DNA from: Rhyacophila brunnea
Taxonomy: Eukaryota; Arthropoda; Insecta; Trichoptera; Rhyacophilidae
Assembly: GCA_022495005.1 (NCBI GenBank)
Contig: JAGYXB010000792.1
Coordinates: 1 to 64,000, forward strand
DNA length: 64,000 bases
Direction: 5' to 3'
In this document: piece after piece, positions 21,810-34,217 of the stretch
Numbering within the stretch: position 1 is the first letter of the stretch
How the letters are laid out: each line of letters starts with the position of its first letter
Translations under genes and position numbers: made by a program
Notes under the pieces: model-generated
The model's input: only the letters and a program-made list of their open reading frames with translations
Database searches by the model: none
Told to the model about the DNA's origin: nothing

Positions 21810-23192
21810 GGGGGGACATGCTCGTCGAAGGTCAAAATTGAGTTTTTATTGTATTTTCAAACCATGATCCTGGACACTCCTTAAACGTTGTAGATAATCT
21901 ATTTATATAATTTTGAAGCCTTATTATCCTTTATAGTTATTTTAAACATTTGATGACTGCATAAAGTATTTTTGTTACATAAAATAGTATTCTTTAAACC
22001 TCTCGCTCTAATGTTTTAGAATATAGTCATATTTCGGTACATAACTGTGCAGTGGTGTTAAGATTTTTTACATTTATTAATTTTTAAACGCATTTATAAA
22101 ATCATTAGTATAATTTATTACGAGATAATTTTTGTAAAATATTCACGATAAAAAATATTTTGATAATCTCTGTGATCCCAAATTTGACAAGAATTAGGCA
22201 TTTTATTATTCAAAAAATCGGCAAGATTAACACATTTGAAGATGATTCTAAAGATACTTATTATAAGCTATGTCTTTGACCATTCAAGTGTGATAAACAT
22301 CTTATGAATAATGATTGCTTTATAATAATTATTGACCTAAGAAGAAGGTAGTGTTTTTTTGAAATACGCCATTTCTTTTGTCATTCCCTAGTGGTTAAGC
22401 TACAACATACGGCCGTAGCCAAAATGACAAACTATAATTAAAGTAGGGAGTAAAATTATGTTAACGCGCGTGTTTGAACATGTACCTAACAGAATTTTTT
22501 TTTATTTTTTTTTAAACGGTACATGTTCAAACACGCGCGTCAATATCATTTTACTCCCTACTTCAATTATAGTTTGTCAATTAATGGCCGTATGTTGTAG
22601 CTTAACCACTGGGGAATGACAAAAGAAATGGCGTATTTCAAAAAAACACTACCTTATTCTTAGGTCAATAATGATTATAAAGCAATCATTATTCATAAGA
22701 TGTTTATCACACTTGAATGGTCAAAGACATAGCTTATAATAAACATCTTTAAAATCATCTTCAAATGTGTTAATCTTGCCGATTTTTTGAATAATAAAAT
22801 GCCTAATTCTTGTCAAATTTGGGATCACAGAGATTAATAATATAATTTTTTATCGTGAATATTTTACAAAAATTATCTCGTAATAAATTATACTAATGGT
22901 TTTATAAATGTGTTTAAAAATTAATAAATGTAAAAAATCTTAACACCACTGCACAGTTCTGTACCGAAATATGACCATATTCTAAAACATTAGAGCGAGA
23001 GGTTTAAAAGAATACCATTTTATGTAACAAAAATACTTTATGCAGTCATCAAATGTTTAAAATAACTATAAAGGATAATAAGGCTTCAAAATTATATAAA
23101 TAGATTATCTACAACGTTTAAGGAGTGTCCAAGATCATGGTTTGAAAATACAATAAAAATTCAATTTTGACCTTCGACGAGCATGTCCCCCC
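21810..23192. mobile_element. 1,383-bp palindromic TTAA element
   Basis: Two arms of about 676 bp (21810-22486 and 22518-23192) are near-perfect inverted copies around a 31-base T-rich loop. Outer ends read GGGGGGACATGCTCGTCGAA inward on both sides and are flanked by TTAA (21806-21809 and 23193-23196). TTAA duplication is the hallmark of piggyBac-like transposition, but the ends do not match a piggyBac end I know and there is no coding capacity. Fragments of the same family lie at 39087-39340 and 61491-62002. It is inserted inside a hAT relic. Confidence 0.92.
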
Positions 23193-23718
23193 TTAAGTCG
23201 AATTTTAACCGTACCTACTCGATTTTTTATTCATAAACTAGTATCGGTAACGACGACATTAAATTTTAAAATACATGGCTGTGCGATGCAATTTCGTGTG
23301 ATATGATTATTGATGTAATTAAATGATAATCCATATTGTATAGAATTTGTTTTAAGTATGTTTCCTGGCGAAGGGTTGCATCTTGGCTACTACAAATTTA
23401 TAATATTCGATATACAGGTAAATTGTGTAACTATGTCGAAATAACAGTTAATTTATACCTACTTAATTTTTTTAGAAGTGAAAGACATAATAATATTACT
23501 TAAGTACCTATAATATTGTCGTTTATTCGATGTATCTGTATCTTTATTTTTTATATGTATAAAATATCTGTTTTCAAAATACATGTTTAAATTATAAAAA
23601 ATGAGGTTTTATTATTCTCACATAATATAATTACAAGTGATATCAGTCGATCGCCATATATCATTTTTTCAACTAGTCGATCCTAGAAAACAAAAGTGTG
23701 GCCACCCCTGATATATAA

Positions 23719-24116
23719 GGATCTAGTTTTATTATTTTTTCTTCACAAATCACGTAATATTTTTTTATCTCACTATTTAGGTACTTACTGCCTGCTAACC
23801 TTTTTCTAAAACCGATATAAGGGAATTTATTGTAGCAATAAAAAACAAACCGTCAAATTCAAATTTGTCGCACTTTTCAAGACAACCCTTGATTCCTACT
23901 ATTATAGTTGACACTATTGAAATAGTGGCTTCTAAAATTTCTATAAAACTGTAATTTTATTAGTATCTGTATAAAACTTTGGAAATTGTTTCTCAAGAGT
24001 AAATATACCTAAACAAATGTGTAAAGTATACGAAAATGAATGATATTATTTTTTTTTTCATTGAATAGTAGACAGAATTAATAATTAAAATAGTTAATAT
24101 TATATTTATAAAAACT
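23719..24116. other. AT-rich spacer
   Basis: No gene or repeat recognised. Confidence 0.5.
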
Positions 24117-24645
24117 AGAATTGAGATCGCAAGGAGCGCTTTTCTCAAAATGAGACGCCTCCTTAGCAATCGAGATCTTAACCTAGGTCTGAGACTGCGT
24201 GTGGTACGTTGTTATGTGCTCTCAATTCTTTTCTATGGTATGGAAGTATGGACGCTAAACCAAGAGATGTCACGGAGACTTGAAGCTTTTGAGATGTGGC
24301 TGTATAGACGCATCCTCAAAATTCCTTGGACTGACCGGGTGACAAATGTTGAAGTTCTCAATCGAATGGGGAAGGACCGAGAAGTTTTACGTAGTATCAA
24401 AACCAGGAAACTACAGTGCATCGGCCACATTATGAAAGGACAAAAATACAGCATTCCCCAACTTGTCATTCAAGGAAAGATCAATGGGAAGCGTAGCAGA
24501 TGACGGCGCCGCATTTCGTGGCTTAAGAACCTCCGTGATTGGTACGAGTGCAGCTCCACTGAACTGTTCCGGATAGCAGACGACAAAGATAAGATCGCCT
24601 TGATGGTGGCCGACCTCCGTTAGGGGATGGCACAATAAGAAGAAG
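24117..24645 (+). pseudogene. 3' part of a non-LTR retrotransposon
   Basis: Open from EIARSAF through RRLLSNRDLNLGLRLRVVRC, YGMEVWTL, LEAFEMWLYRRILKIPWTDR and LQCIGHIMKG to GKRSR. A TGA (probably from GGA) then interrupts, after which RRRISWLKNLRDWYECSSTE and IADDKDKIALMVADLR follow in the same frame to a TAG. The sequence ends in AATAAGAAGAAGAA. This is the region after the catalytic YADD of an RTE-like reverse transcriptase. It is 5'-truncated, as is usual after incomplete reverse transcription. Confidence 0.85.
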
Positions 24646-26540
24646 AATATTTTAACTAATTTATTTAAATTTTGTATTTAAGTATTAAGTCATGGAAAAT
24701 TTTAGAGAATTCCACAACTTTTGATAATTTACCATTTTATTGAGCAATTTTAATTAGAGGAATCGAATTATTATTGAAATGTGTTTATTGTAACTGAAAT
24801 ATTACTATAAGGTACCTCGGTAACAATTCAATATGTTTTGTAAAAAAAATGGCTTTTCTTATAGTATGTAGTTAATATTAGGTTGTTTTTTATAATTATA
24901 GTTTGTTATATATCTTGCCATTTAATTTTCATTATATATATACGTGAAGTTTCACGAAAATAAATCATTTCCTTCACAATTACATAATATATTATTATGT
25001 ATTCTTCAATTGATATATTTTCGTATTATGTGATCAGCTCAAATCGAAATAGATGAACCTTACAACAACAATATACTTAAACCAACAATGTTGTATAATA
25101 TTACATATACTATATATTATGTATATTATAGAAGAAGGTTTAAAAAGAAATATAATTTTTTTTAATAATCGGGGTATTTAGTTTTTAAACACCACGTAGA
25201 GTAATTTTTATATAAATAAGGATTAAAATTAACTTCTCTTTTTTACTTCTTGATAACAAGTGAAGATCTTAAAAGTTTTTGTACTATTTTTAATAGAATT
25301 ATTTATACTTTAATTAAATGCGTTAGTTTTTATAATTGAATAGTAATAAAAATAAATACTTAATATGAAGGACTAGATTTGATTCGCTTTGCAACTGAAA
25401 AAAACTATTCCTCTGTCATCTTCTGGGTGATGGCTCTTATCCGTTATACTATCGATCCAATTATCAGTTGTGCGTACAATGACTTGTAACTACTCTGATT
25501 TTCTGACTTCAATATTTGTCAAGAAATGGTTGGAACGTTTTAATTGAAATCAATACAACGATATGATTTATAGCTAGCCTGTATTAAAATAGATGAAAAT
25601 CAATTAAAGCCATCACGTGAAAACTAAAAGATTTGAATTCCGACCGGTCATATTTTAATAGAATAATAGTTCTCTATGTTCTTAAGTTTTTTAAAAGTTG
25701 GTATTTATTATCAAAACAATATAGATTATTTATGTATAGCAATTAAGAATCATTATAGTTTTGTCAATAAATGAACAACATTTATATTTAAAAATATTAT
25801 ATAAAACATCTATTATCACGTTATTATCGTAGATAAATCTCCTAAAGAATAAAATTTCGCGTGTACGATAAAAAGTTAATTGTCGATTAATTTTATGGAT
25901 TTTTATTTTTAAATTTAGTACTTTAAACTGAAGTTTGATCCAAATACCTTAAAAAATAGTTAAATTTTACAATCTATTATAACAAAAAGACGTGCGACGT
26001 GGTTATATTAAGTGATAATATTGAGTATAATACTATTATAGGTAGTTGAACAAAAATACACATAGAACTAATTAAAGTAAACCTTCTTATTTAGTGCTCA
26101 ACCAATAAAACCCATTATGCATTCAACCATTTTCAATTCGAGCAATACCGGGTATTTATGTACTAGCAGTTACGTATGTACGAATGGGTCAAAAGTCACG
26201 AAGAGGTTGCACTGATATGACAATAATATATAGGAATACAATGATTTGAGTTTCCCCATCTCCACCCGTCATGTATATGCAGCCGCGATTTGTGCAAGGC
26301 CGCCTTCCATGATGCTATTAACGTGTCAGAATGATTTTAGAAATTGAAAGATTTTAGTGTCACACTTCCTTGTCCCGAAGCGATTCTGCACGGGACTGAT
26401 GTAGCGACCATGCACCTTAGTGCTTAAAGAAAGAGTTTTAGAAAATAAAAAGAATCTTGACTTGCTTTGCCGTCGATTATCTTTAATGACATGAAGTCTC
26501 CTCTGTACCCGTGTACTGAAACTCTGCCGAAACAGAGGAG
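24646..26540. other. AT-rich intergenic DNA
   Basis: About 1.9 kb without a feature I can support. Confidence 0.5.
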
Positions 26541-26544
26541 TCAG

Positions 26545-28245
26545 GAGTTGAAAATGATGAATCTAAGGAGAGATCGGAATTATTCCGTCATCCATAAATG
26601 ACGCAGCAAAATTTTCAAATACCTTAAAGTTGGCCTTGGTTGATATCAAGTCGGCGTGGCCAATCGGGTATGTGTATGGACGGAACCTGGTAAACAGCTC
26701 CGTTCGGTCGAATCCCATCAACAGGCAGTCCCAGAGGACATGTTCAGCGTCTTGATGGTCTTGCTCGCATGTGTATTCCGGCCCATGTCCTATCAAACGA
26801 AAACCATGCAGCTTGGCTGCGAAGTCACCATGGCCGGTCAGGAACTGGCTTAGCCAGTGTGTTGGTCTTAGTTATCTCATCTAAAGCCTGCAGGAGATAT
26901 CTGGAAAAAAACAGATACGTTTGTCGTCCCTTGGTGGATGCCGACTACCTCGACTTCCATGTATCGAGTGCTATCTTGTAGACTAGCGTGCTAATAGTAT
27001 GCCTGTAAGGTACGTCTTCATATCTCAGCGTGTTGATCTCTCTCAAGAGAAGGGTGATCGACCCTCGTACTTAGATGTGCAGGTCGAGAGGCAGCACATC
27101 TGCCAGAACAGAAAGCGCGTTTGATGATGTCGTCCTGTAGACTTTTGTCGATGAGATCAGCGAGTGTTGCCCTCCGCTAATTAAACTACTTTTTACTTTG
27201 GATAATGACTTTATTCTAAGATGCCATATGCTGGAGGAGTGACAGGCAACCCCCATAAATATTGCCGCATATGAGAGCTTAAGAGCCCTAGCAATAAGTC
27301 CCCAATTTTCTCCCGCCATTCTAGCCATCTTCTGATATGCTATGTTAGCCTTCAAAGCATCCGTCTTGGTGTGTTCGATAAAAGACAACTGATCGTCAAA
27401 AATTACGCTATCGTACTTAATTCTCTCCGAAAAATGTACCGTGGTTAGACCCATACGAATTGTGGGTGCCTTTCTGCGAATTGAACCCTGGAGCTTCCTT
27501 TCAGAAGGAGAGCTTCAGTTTTACTAGGAGCAAATGCCTACTTGTTTTGTTTGCACCATTCAAGTATTAATTCTACCCAACGCATCCGTAGCTATCCGCT
27601 CAAGCCCTCCCCTGTTTGTTGCACCCACAAGAAGGAGGGTACATCAGCGTAGGCCACAATCGTGCATCTAGGCAACAGTGGCAGTAACAGAATGTCGTCA
27701 AACTGGATATTCCACAGTAAGGAACCCAGGACAGAACCTTGGCGGTACCCCATGTTGTTCTCCTGTGAATGAATGTGGAACTGGAGTCATAGACTATCTC
27801 CCTGTTACTAAAATAGCTTTGAACTAAAGCAAAAAGGTCCCCAGGGATCTGTCTCAGTCGAAGCTTTGTCAGAACCAAAGGCCACCAAGCGCTATCAAAT
27901 GCGCCCACGATGTCAAGAGAGATCCCGGCAATGAGGTTCTTATTAGAATTCTCCACTGACTCAATCACAAATCGGATCGCATCCTCAGTAGATTTCCGGG
28001 GTCTAAGCCCAAATTGTCTATCTGAGATTGCGCAGTTCTCCGAAAAGTGAGACTACATCCTGCTGCTCATCAATCTCTCCAAAATTTTTCTCATTATAGG
28101 GAGAAGCGTAATAGGATGGTATGATTTACGATCACAAGAAGATCGACTGCCAGCTTTGGGGATCACTCCTCCAACAGTCTGGAAATATGACCTTACCTTA
28201 CCTTACCGGTCGGGAGACCAGCAAATAAATTTCCGATTTCCAGCA
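26545..28245 (-). pseudogene. R1-like non-LTR retrotransposon relic
   Basis: Minus-strand protein in pieces. 28245-27970: GGVIPKAGSRSSCDRKSYHP, ITLLPIMRKILERLM, FGLRPRKSTEDAIRFVI. 27968-27600: GISLDIVGAFDSAWWP, reverse transcriptase motif A. 27454-27071: after a disrupted YADD region, VIFDDQLSFIEHTKTDALKA. 27060-26797: STKGRQTY and QFLTGHGDFAAKLHGF. 26796-26563: YTCEQDHQDAEHVLWDC, a C-terminal zinc-knuckle. SLDIxGAFDxAWWP and the terminal knuckle are characteristic of R1/Waldo-type elements. Frameshifts and a stop after RLMSSRM make it dead. No rDNA flanks are visible. The 5' part (endonuclease) is missing or beyond recognition. Confidence 0.85.
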
Positions 28246-29911
28246 TGGTAGGGGCGGCGGAATCTGTCGTTTTTGCACTAGCTATATTTTAAGCAGGAAA
28301 AGGTTCAAGGTCTCCTTCAACACTTACATGCTCGGCTATGGCTTCATTTCTAACGGAACGAGGTTCGCCAATTCGTGGAAAGTCGCTTACTGAACATTTT
28401 CACTCAAAATGACCGATCAAACGTCTATATAATCATCATTCATTCGCTTGGAGAATATATCTCACCGTATTAATGACGACGATATGCCATTTAATCTAAA
28501 AATTATTGATCCTTAGTTTTAATATTAAAGTTTCACAATTTGTGCACACTGTTCAGTCGTAAACTCAATTAAAATTAAATTATTAAGCTATCGTTCCCTG
28601 GGTTTAGAGACATTTGAACTTTATAAGCCATCTGATTTGATGACGGTGACTGAAATTAGTTCGTCACTTGACTGATAAAACAGGTGAGTTCCGTTCAACT
28701 GAGTACCTGAAAGAGCAAATAAGTCTATAAATCGAAAGATATGATGCAATTGCTGTTTTGGGTACTCTCAATGTATCCAGGAGACTGCAAGAGACATTTA
28801 TATACATAGGGAAATCTAACATATAAATATTAGTTTTTAGCTTATAACTACATAATAATATGTAGGTACTTATATCATTTAATTTTACACCTTTAATCAC
28901 ATTTCTTTTATTTTGTTAACTGTCAATTCATGGTGGAACTGCATTGTATTGTTGTTTTTATTTAATCGCAATTTTTTTGTAGTAGGTACTTATTCCACTT
29001 TTAATCAATAGATTAGGACCAGTTTCGTCCGCCTCAGTGGGACATTTTCAACTGAGTTAATCTGAGAAAAAAAAATGCGTTTTATTAAATAAAAACAACA
29101 TTACCTTTTATCACTGATATTTTATTTTACTGTTTTATTATTATTATTAATAATTTTTACCTATTTATAAATTCATCGTGTAATTTATATATATATTATA
29201 TAATATAAATAATTATCTCTGTTAATTAAAAAAATGTAACAAAAAAGGTTATTAAATATTTCAACCAGTGCGTGACTTTTGGCCCACTGTATTCAAGATT
29301 TACTTTTACAGAGCTTGAAAAATAGACGAATTCTGCACCCTAAATTCTTATACAGGCTACATTTATGCTAAGGGGTGAAACTTATTTGGCAAGTAGCATA
29401 ATAATTTCAATTGGAGAGTTGCAAGTGCAACTTAGTTCAGACACAATGGGGTTAAGCCCTTTGTTGCGAATGTCACTCTCCGCCACCTTACATAGAGATA
29501 GGTATACAGTTGTGCCAGAATGTTAATTGCTGCTCCCAAATTCATGCCCCGCGCTTCGGTCGTTAGCGGCCACTAATGACCCTCCTCACAAAAACCCTCC
29601 CTGCCCATACATGCACAATAAAATAATTATCTTCGCGCAACTTCGGGGAGTACCAAGAATTCAGCACTTTTTAATGTATCATTAGGATTAAGTTGAATAT
29701 ATATGGCCGCTTTGTACTTTTCACTCGCCGCGATTCACCCCGCTAAACGACGACATGCCTGCTATTTATCACACATAGAACCTGTTTCTGCCTTATTCAT
29801 CACGTATTCCTGGCCAACTAGGGGTGACGCCAGACTTGTTATTTTTACGTACGAAATTATTCATGTCATATCACACCATATCATACTTCTTCTTTAGATA
29901 TATTTCTCATT
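28246..29911. other. Intergenic DNA
   Basis: No supported gene. A short TTACC repeat (28192-28207) borders the R1-like relic. 29480-29840 is somewhat GC-richer with an open 64-codon stretch at 29703 that I do not recognise. Confidence 0.45.
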
Positions 29912-30265
29912 GGATTTGGGTCGAAATCCCGAATGGCCGAAATCCCGAAAGCCTAAATTTCGAAAGCCGAAGTCCCGAAGGCCGAAATCCCGAATACCGA
30001 AATCCCGAACGCTAAAATCCCAAATGGCCGGATACCCGAAGGCCGAAATCCCGAAAAATAAAAAAATATAATCAATAATTACGCAATATCTTGAATTCCG
30101 CAAATTTTACAAGAGAGACAACCTTTTTTTGTGGAAAAATGGGTTTTTGTCTCTCTTGCAAAAATTGCGCAATTCAAGATAAATATTGAGAGAGATTGCG
30201 CAATTATTATTGTTTGTATTTTTTTATTTTTCGGGATTTCGGCCATCGGGATTTCGTCCGGCACC
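29912..30265. mobile_element. Foldback element with CCGAAATCCCGAA repeats, copy 1
   Basis: The left arm has about eight imperfect tandem copies of a 13-17-bp GCCGAAATCCCGAA unit, then AAAAATAAAAAAATA. The right arm has the inverse (TATTTTTTTATTTTTCGGGA, then TTTCGGCC). The middle has a second hairpin around AGAGAGACAA and its complement. Close relative of 38435-38822, in opposite orientation. Non-coding; predicted peptides rich in RDFG are translations of the repeat. Class is unknown; the architecture resembles foldback elements. Confidence 0.8.
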
Positions 30266-30785
30266 ATTTATAGAATTTCATTTCATAAATGATCAAAATT
30301 TCATTATATAGAATCCTTTCAAAATACATTATATCAGTACGCTACATATTTTCCTATACAAGTTAAACGTCGCATCTTACCAAGACCAAAAATGGACTCA
30401 ATTTTTTTAATTATAAAAACGTTATTAGGACTATCTATAGTGATGTCCTTAGGTAAAGTTCAAACTCGAATGCCGCCCTTTATCATTTTTTTTTCATTGA
30501 ATTTCACTTTATCATTTCCACTGCATGACTTTCTTGTACAGCTTTTATGTGTGAACTAAATATAGATTAGTATGTAAATCACGTGTCATGGATTGTCCCT
30601 GAGCAAGTTGCATCATGTTCGACCGCACCATTTCGGCAGTAGAGCAAAAGTCCATTTACCCCACTATGCCAATTTGTACACCTTTCCCCTAAACTTTTTG
30701 GAAAAATATTTATATATCCTCATAACAAAGTAAATAAAAAAAAAACAAAAATTAATATCATATTTCTACGGAAAATTACTAATTA
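30266..30785. other. AT-rich spacer
   Basis: No gene or repeat recognised. Confidence 0.5.
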
Positions 30786-31205
30786 TACAACGTTTTTCTT
30801 ATCTCGTATTCTTATTTGTCCGGTAGTTCTTTGTCCGGTACAAATCTTGCAATCGATTTTAACTAACTTCCCGACTAGCTAGACATTTGAAACTTTTATA
30901 ATATATCAGAACACGATGCCAATGCATTTTTTAAAACTTTTAACCATCTTTAATTAGAATTGAATTCATATACAGTTAATTCTGTTTTGTATGAAAAGTT
31001 ATTTCGACACCATTATCAGATGCTAGGGCTCTGAGGTCCTAGCAACTAAATTATTAATATATACGTGCGCTACTATTTAAATCAATATGACATGTTAAGT
31101 ACAATTTTTTTTGATCGTTTAAGCTAGTCAAGTCAAGTTTATATGGTTCAACAGAATTTAAAAACCTTATATATAAAAAGTTCTTTTTATCTTGTAATTA
31201 TTTCA
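30786..31205 (+). repeat. ~420-bp dispersed repeat, copy B
   Basis: Plus-orientation member of the family described at 12192-12614. By eye about 90% similar to copy C at 49173-49590. Confidence 0.8.
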
Positions 31206-31698
31206 TTTATGTTACGTGATTTTTATTTGATAGCATCTTTATAAAATAGCATTATCCATAATATCTAACGTCTCCTTTGGTGGAACGTTTCATTCAAGGA
31301 GATTTGATGTCACGTGACACCACGGGGGTGCTGAAAGCAATCAGATAAATAAACAACCCGACTGCACAGAATATATTTTAACCTAGGTATCATTTTTTAG
31401 ATTTATATTAATACTTTTCTCCTGCGATAAAAATGATTTTCATTAAATTGTACGTAGGATTATTAAATTTTAATATAACCTAATATAAATAATTTAATAT
31501 TCTTGTTTTTCAAAATAATACTGCATTTAGTTACTAGTCCTGAATTACCTACTGAGATCATTGGAGTTATTTTTTTATCTTCGGATATATTGATAAAACC
31601 AAATATAGGCACTAAAACTGATAATTTGTACTGTAACAATATAATACAAAAAACAAGAAAATTAATTTTAAATTTGCCACAAAAAGTCCATATTTAAC
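31206..31698. other. AT-rich spacer
   Basis: No gene recognised. An open 64-codon stretch at 31503-31697 has no homology I can name. Confidence 0.45.
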
Positions 31699-31700
31699 TA

Positions 31701-32749
31701 AAGAGTGTTTTTTTACAGGTGTAGAACTTTAAAATGAAATAAAACACATAAAAATTATGGTAATGGACAAGTTATCGGCTTTATTCGAAAGATAATTTTA
31801 TGCCATTAGTGTTTAAATATGGTTTCGGGCATATGGGTGCCACGGCTGGGTCGAAGAAAGCGCAATCTGGAAGTCTAATTTTCGACCACTTTTTCGAGCA
31901 GTGGGGGCAATAACGCGGCGAATATTGGCTTCAAAGTTGTCTATCATCTCTGATTTATCGGCATACTAGACTAACGACTTCACATATTCCCACAAAAAAT
32001 AATCTAAAGGTGTTAAATCACACGACCTTGGAGGCCAATTCACAGGTCCATAACACGAAATTATGCGTTCATCGAATGTTTTCTTCACCAAATTTATTGT
32101 GGCGCGCGCTATGTGGCATATTGCGCCGTCTTGTTGAAACCACAGCTCTTTCACATAAATGCCATTTAATTGGATAACGAAACAGTTAGTAATCGTGGAT
32201 CTATAGAGCTCTCTATTGACTGTAACGTTTTGGCCGGCATCATTTTTGAAGAAATATGGAACAATGATTCCACCAGCTCATAAAACACACCAAAGAGTGA
32301 CTTTTTCTATATATAATGACGTCTTATTAATAATGGCTTGTGGATTTTATTCACTCCAAATGCGGAAATTTTGCTTATTGACGTAGCCATTCAACTAAAA
32401 ATGAGCCTCATGATGGACGATTATGTTGACCGCACAATGGACAAAATGACAAATGTTCAAAAACATAATACAAAGGCCCTTTTATTCGAATACAATAGCC
32501 TCCTTATTATATAAGAGCGCGACACCGGTGTCCCGTCTGAAACGGGCCTTAGTGCACGGTATGTTTCGCGAACTGAACCATGATTTTCTAAATAGATTTG
32601 TACAATTTGCAACCATAGTTTTGGCGTAAGTCAATTCATGGTAAAATAGCAAACCAAATTGACCACAAACCTGCTGTCAGCTGTCAAATTTGCTGTCGCT
32701 GGAAAAAGTGTTGCCAATTTGTAAAACAAACATCTAAAAAAACACCCGT
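31701..32749 (-). mobile_element. Mariner-like element, degraded
   Basis: 1,049 bp flanked by TA (31699-31700, 32750-32751). Ends read inward AAGAGTGTTTTTTTACAGG and ACGGGTGTTTTTTTAGATG, imperfect inverted repeats. Shorter than the usual ~1.3 kb for mariners, so the 5' part of the transposase is probably deleted. Confidence 0.8.
31790..32640 (-). pseudogene. Mariner transposase relic
   Basis: Minus-strand fragments in order: LNGYVNKQNFRIWSE, IEKVTLWCVL, AGGIIVPYFFKNDAGQNVTV, KELWFQQDGAICHIARATIN, PVNWPPRSCDLTPLDYFLWE, then after a stop KSEMIDNFEANIRRVI. QQDGAxxH and PPRSCDLTPLDYFLW carry the second and third catalytic acids of the DDE/D triad. Many in-frame stops. Not active. Confidence 0.88.
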
Positions 32750-33059
32750 TATGTAACTCACTTTTTTTGTATTCATGTCAATTATTGTTGGTTAAATATA
32801 TTTTTCGATCAAATGCCCTTTTAATCGTTTTCTAGATACGGAAAAATAATAAAGTATGATAATTTTTCCGGTAATATATTTATATACTCTGCAAGGACAA
32901 GTTTTGTTTTTTGTTATGTAGGAAGTGTTATAATTTTTTTGACCTTAATAATATAGATATCTGTGGCATTAATTGCCAACTCATTTATACAAACATGATA
33001 GCATTAATGTGACTTTTTCATATAAGTATTTATTGTTATATAATATTATATACATAATT

Positions 33060-33180
33060 ATAAAATACATTTGAGAAATATATAACCATTTGAAAAATTT
33101 TTTTTTGAAACTAATACAACACCCAGCAGGCTTCAAACCTGCATCCCCGGAATTCGCGCACATTTATTCTGACCACATAG
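33060..33180 (-). repeat. tRNA-derived SINE fragment
   Basis: On the minus strand GATGCAGGTTTGAAGCCTGC is B-box-like and is followed by TGGGTGTTGTATTAG and an A-rich run. The same order (tRNA-like block, then GGGTGTCGTATTTTTTT) occurs on the minus strand at 42110-42140. Confidence 0.55.
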
Positions 33181-34209
33181 GTATCTTATCTAATGGCGAT
33201 GAAGTTAACTAATATTTGTATAGTTAACTCTATGATGCTCTTTCTAAATTTCATACGTTTGGCAATCACCTTTTGTATTTTAAATCAAAGTATTAAATTA
33301 CCTAGGATTACTAATAGGTATCGGAATAATAATAAGCATACTTGCATTTGCTAATAATTTAATAAACTATTTTTTAAGAATGCATTTTTTTTATTAATTT
33401 ATTTTAAAACACTTCTAAGAAATATATAACGACAAGAAAAAATCTCAATGTTACATTCTTAAATCTTTTGAATTATTCGTGAATAAAATATAATTTAAAA
33501 ATCCATAAATTTATGACAATCGTTTATATTTGATCATTTGTCAAAAATATCTGTAAGTATAACATATTTTAGTTTCAAAAATGTAAAGTAGCACTGTGTT
33601 GAACATCGAGGTTAGAAGAAGAGCTGTTTGTGGATAAAAAAGAAGATACGAGAATGCTATTTTATGATAGATGCCACTAAACTGGTGAAAATTTAATGGT
33701 CTAGAAATATAGCTTGGCGAATGGATAACCGTTGAAAAAATATTGTCATGCAGTAATCTCAAAGTGTAACTATATGGCTAGGTACTTTCAAGGATAGTTA
33801 TACTAATAATGGAGATATTATTTGTACCTAAAATTTACTTGATTATAACTTTACTGATGATGAATTGAGCACTATTATTAAACTGTGGCTGGTCTATATT
33901 ATTATCACTATTTTTTATACATAGCATATTTGTTTTTCTTATATTAATATTATTAGCATCTTTACATCACATTCAATTATCTGTAACTGAAATTAATGGA
34001 GATATCTTCCATTATATGTCATAGACGATTAATTACGTTTTTATATATTCATAGTGAGGTTATGGTGAGTGGGTACAAGGTGATTTTTCCTATCACGTAC
34101 TTTTAAGTGTAGTGAGCTGAGTAGAAGATAAATAAAAAATATATTATAATTAATTCAGATAATCAGGCTAGAAAAAAAAATACTTACATAATACAAAAAA
34201 AAACAATCA
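33181..34209. other. AT-rich spacer
   Basis: No gene. 33440-33490 has GTTACATTCTTAAATCTT and GAATAAAA, the tail motif of the SINE-like family at 42.2 and 48.5 kb. Confidence 0.45.
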
Positions 34210-34217
34210 CACTAGAG
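34210..34217. repeat. hAT target-site duplication, left
   Basis: CACTAGAG, identical to 36614-36621. Defines the element 34218-36613. Confidence 0.9.

Larger units (their letters stand above)
21382..23710 (+). mobile_element. hAT element relic with 8-bp duplication, split by a palindrome
   Basis: Outer ends read inward CAGGGATGGCCA (left) and CAGGGGTGGCCACAC (right). Both are flanked by exactly ATATATAA (21374-21381 and 23711-23718), the 8-bp duplication hAT elements make. Removing the nested palindrome leaves about 940 bp. Transposase scraps on the plus strand (21665-21809) read YIAQLCVFIR and, one frame over, LPMEERSKREDILFNAFK, resembling GTF2IRD2/ZBED-type hAT proteins. The catalytic region is missing. 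Confidence 0.9.

Noticed and set aside
29894..30103. Protein with repeated RDFG/GFRDFG motif
   Set aside because: Translation of the CCGAAATCCCGAA tandem repeats; the same appears in several frames and at 38.4-38.8 kb.
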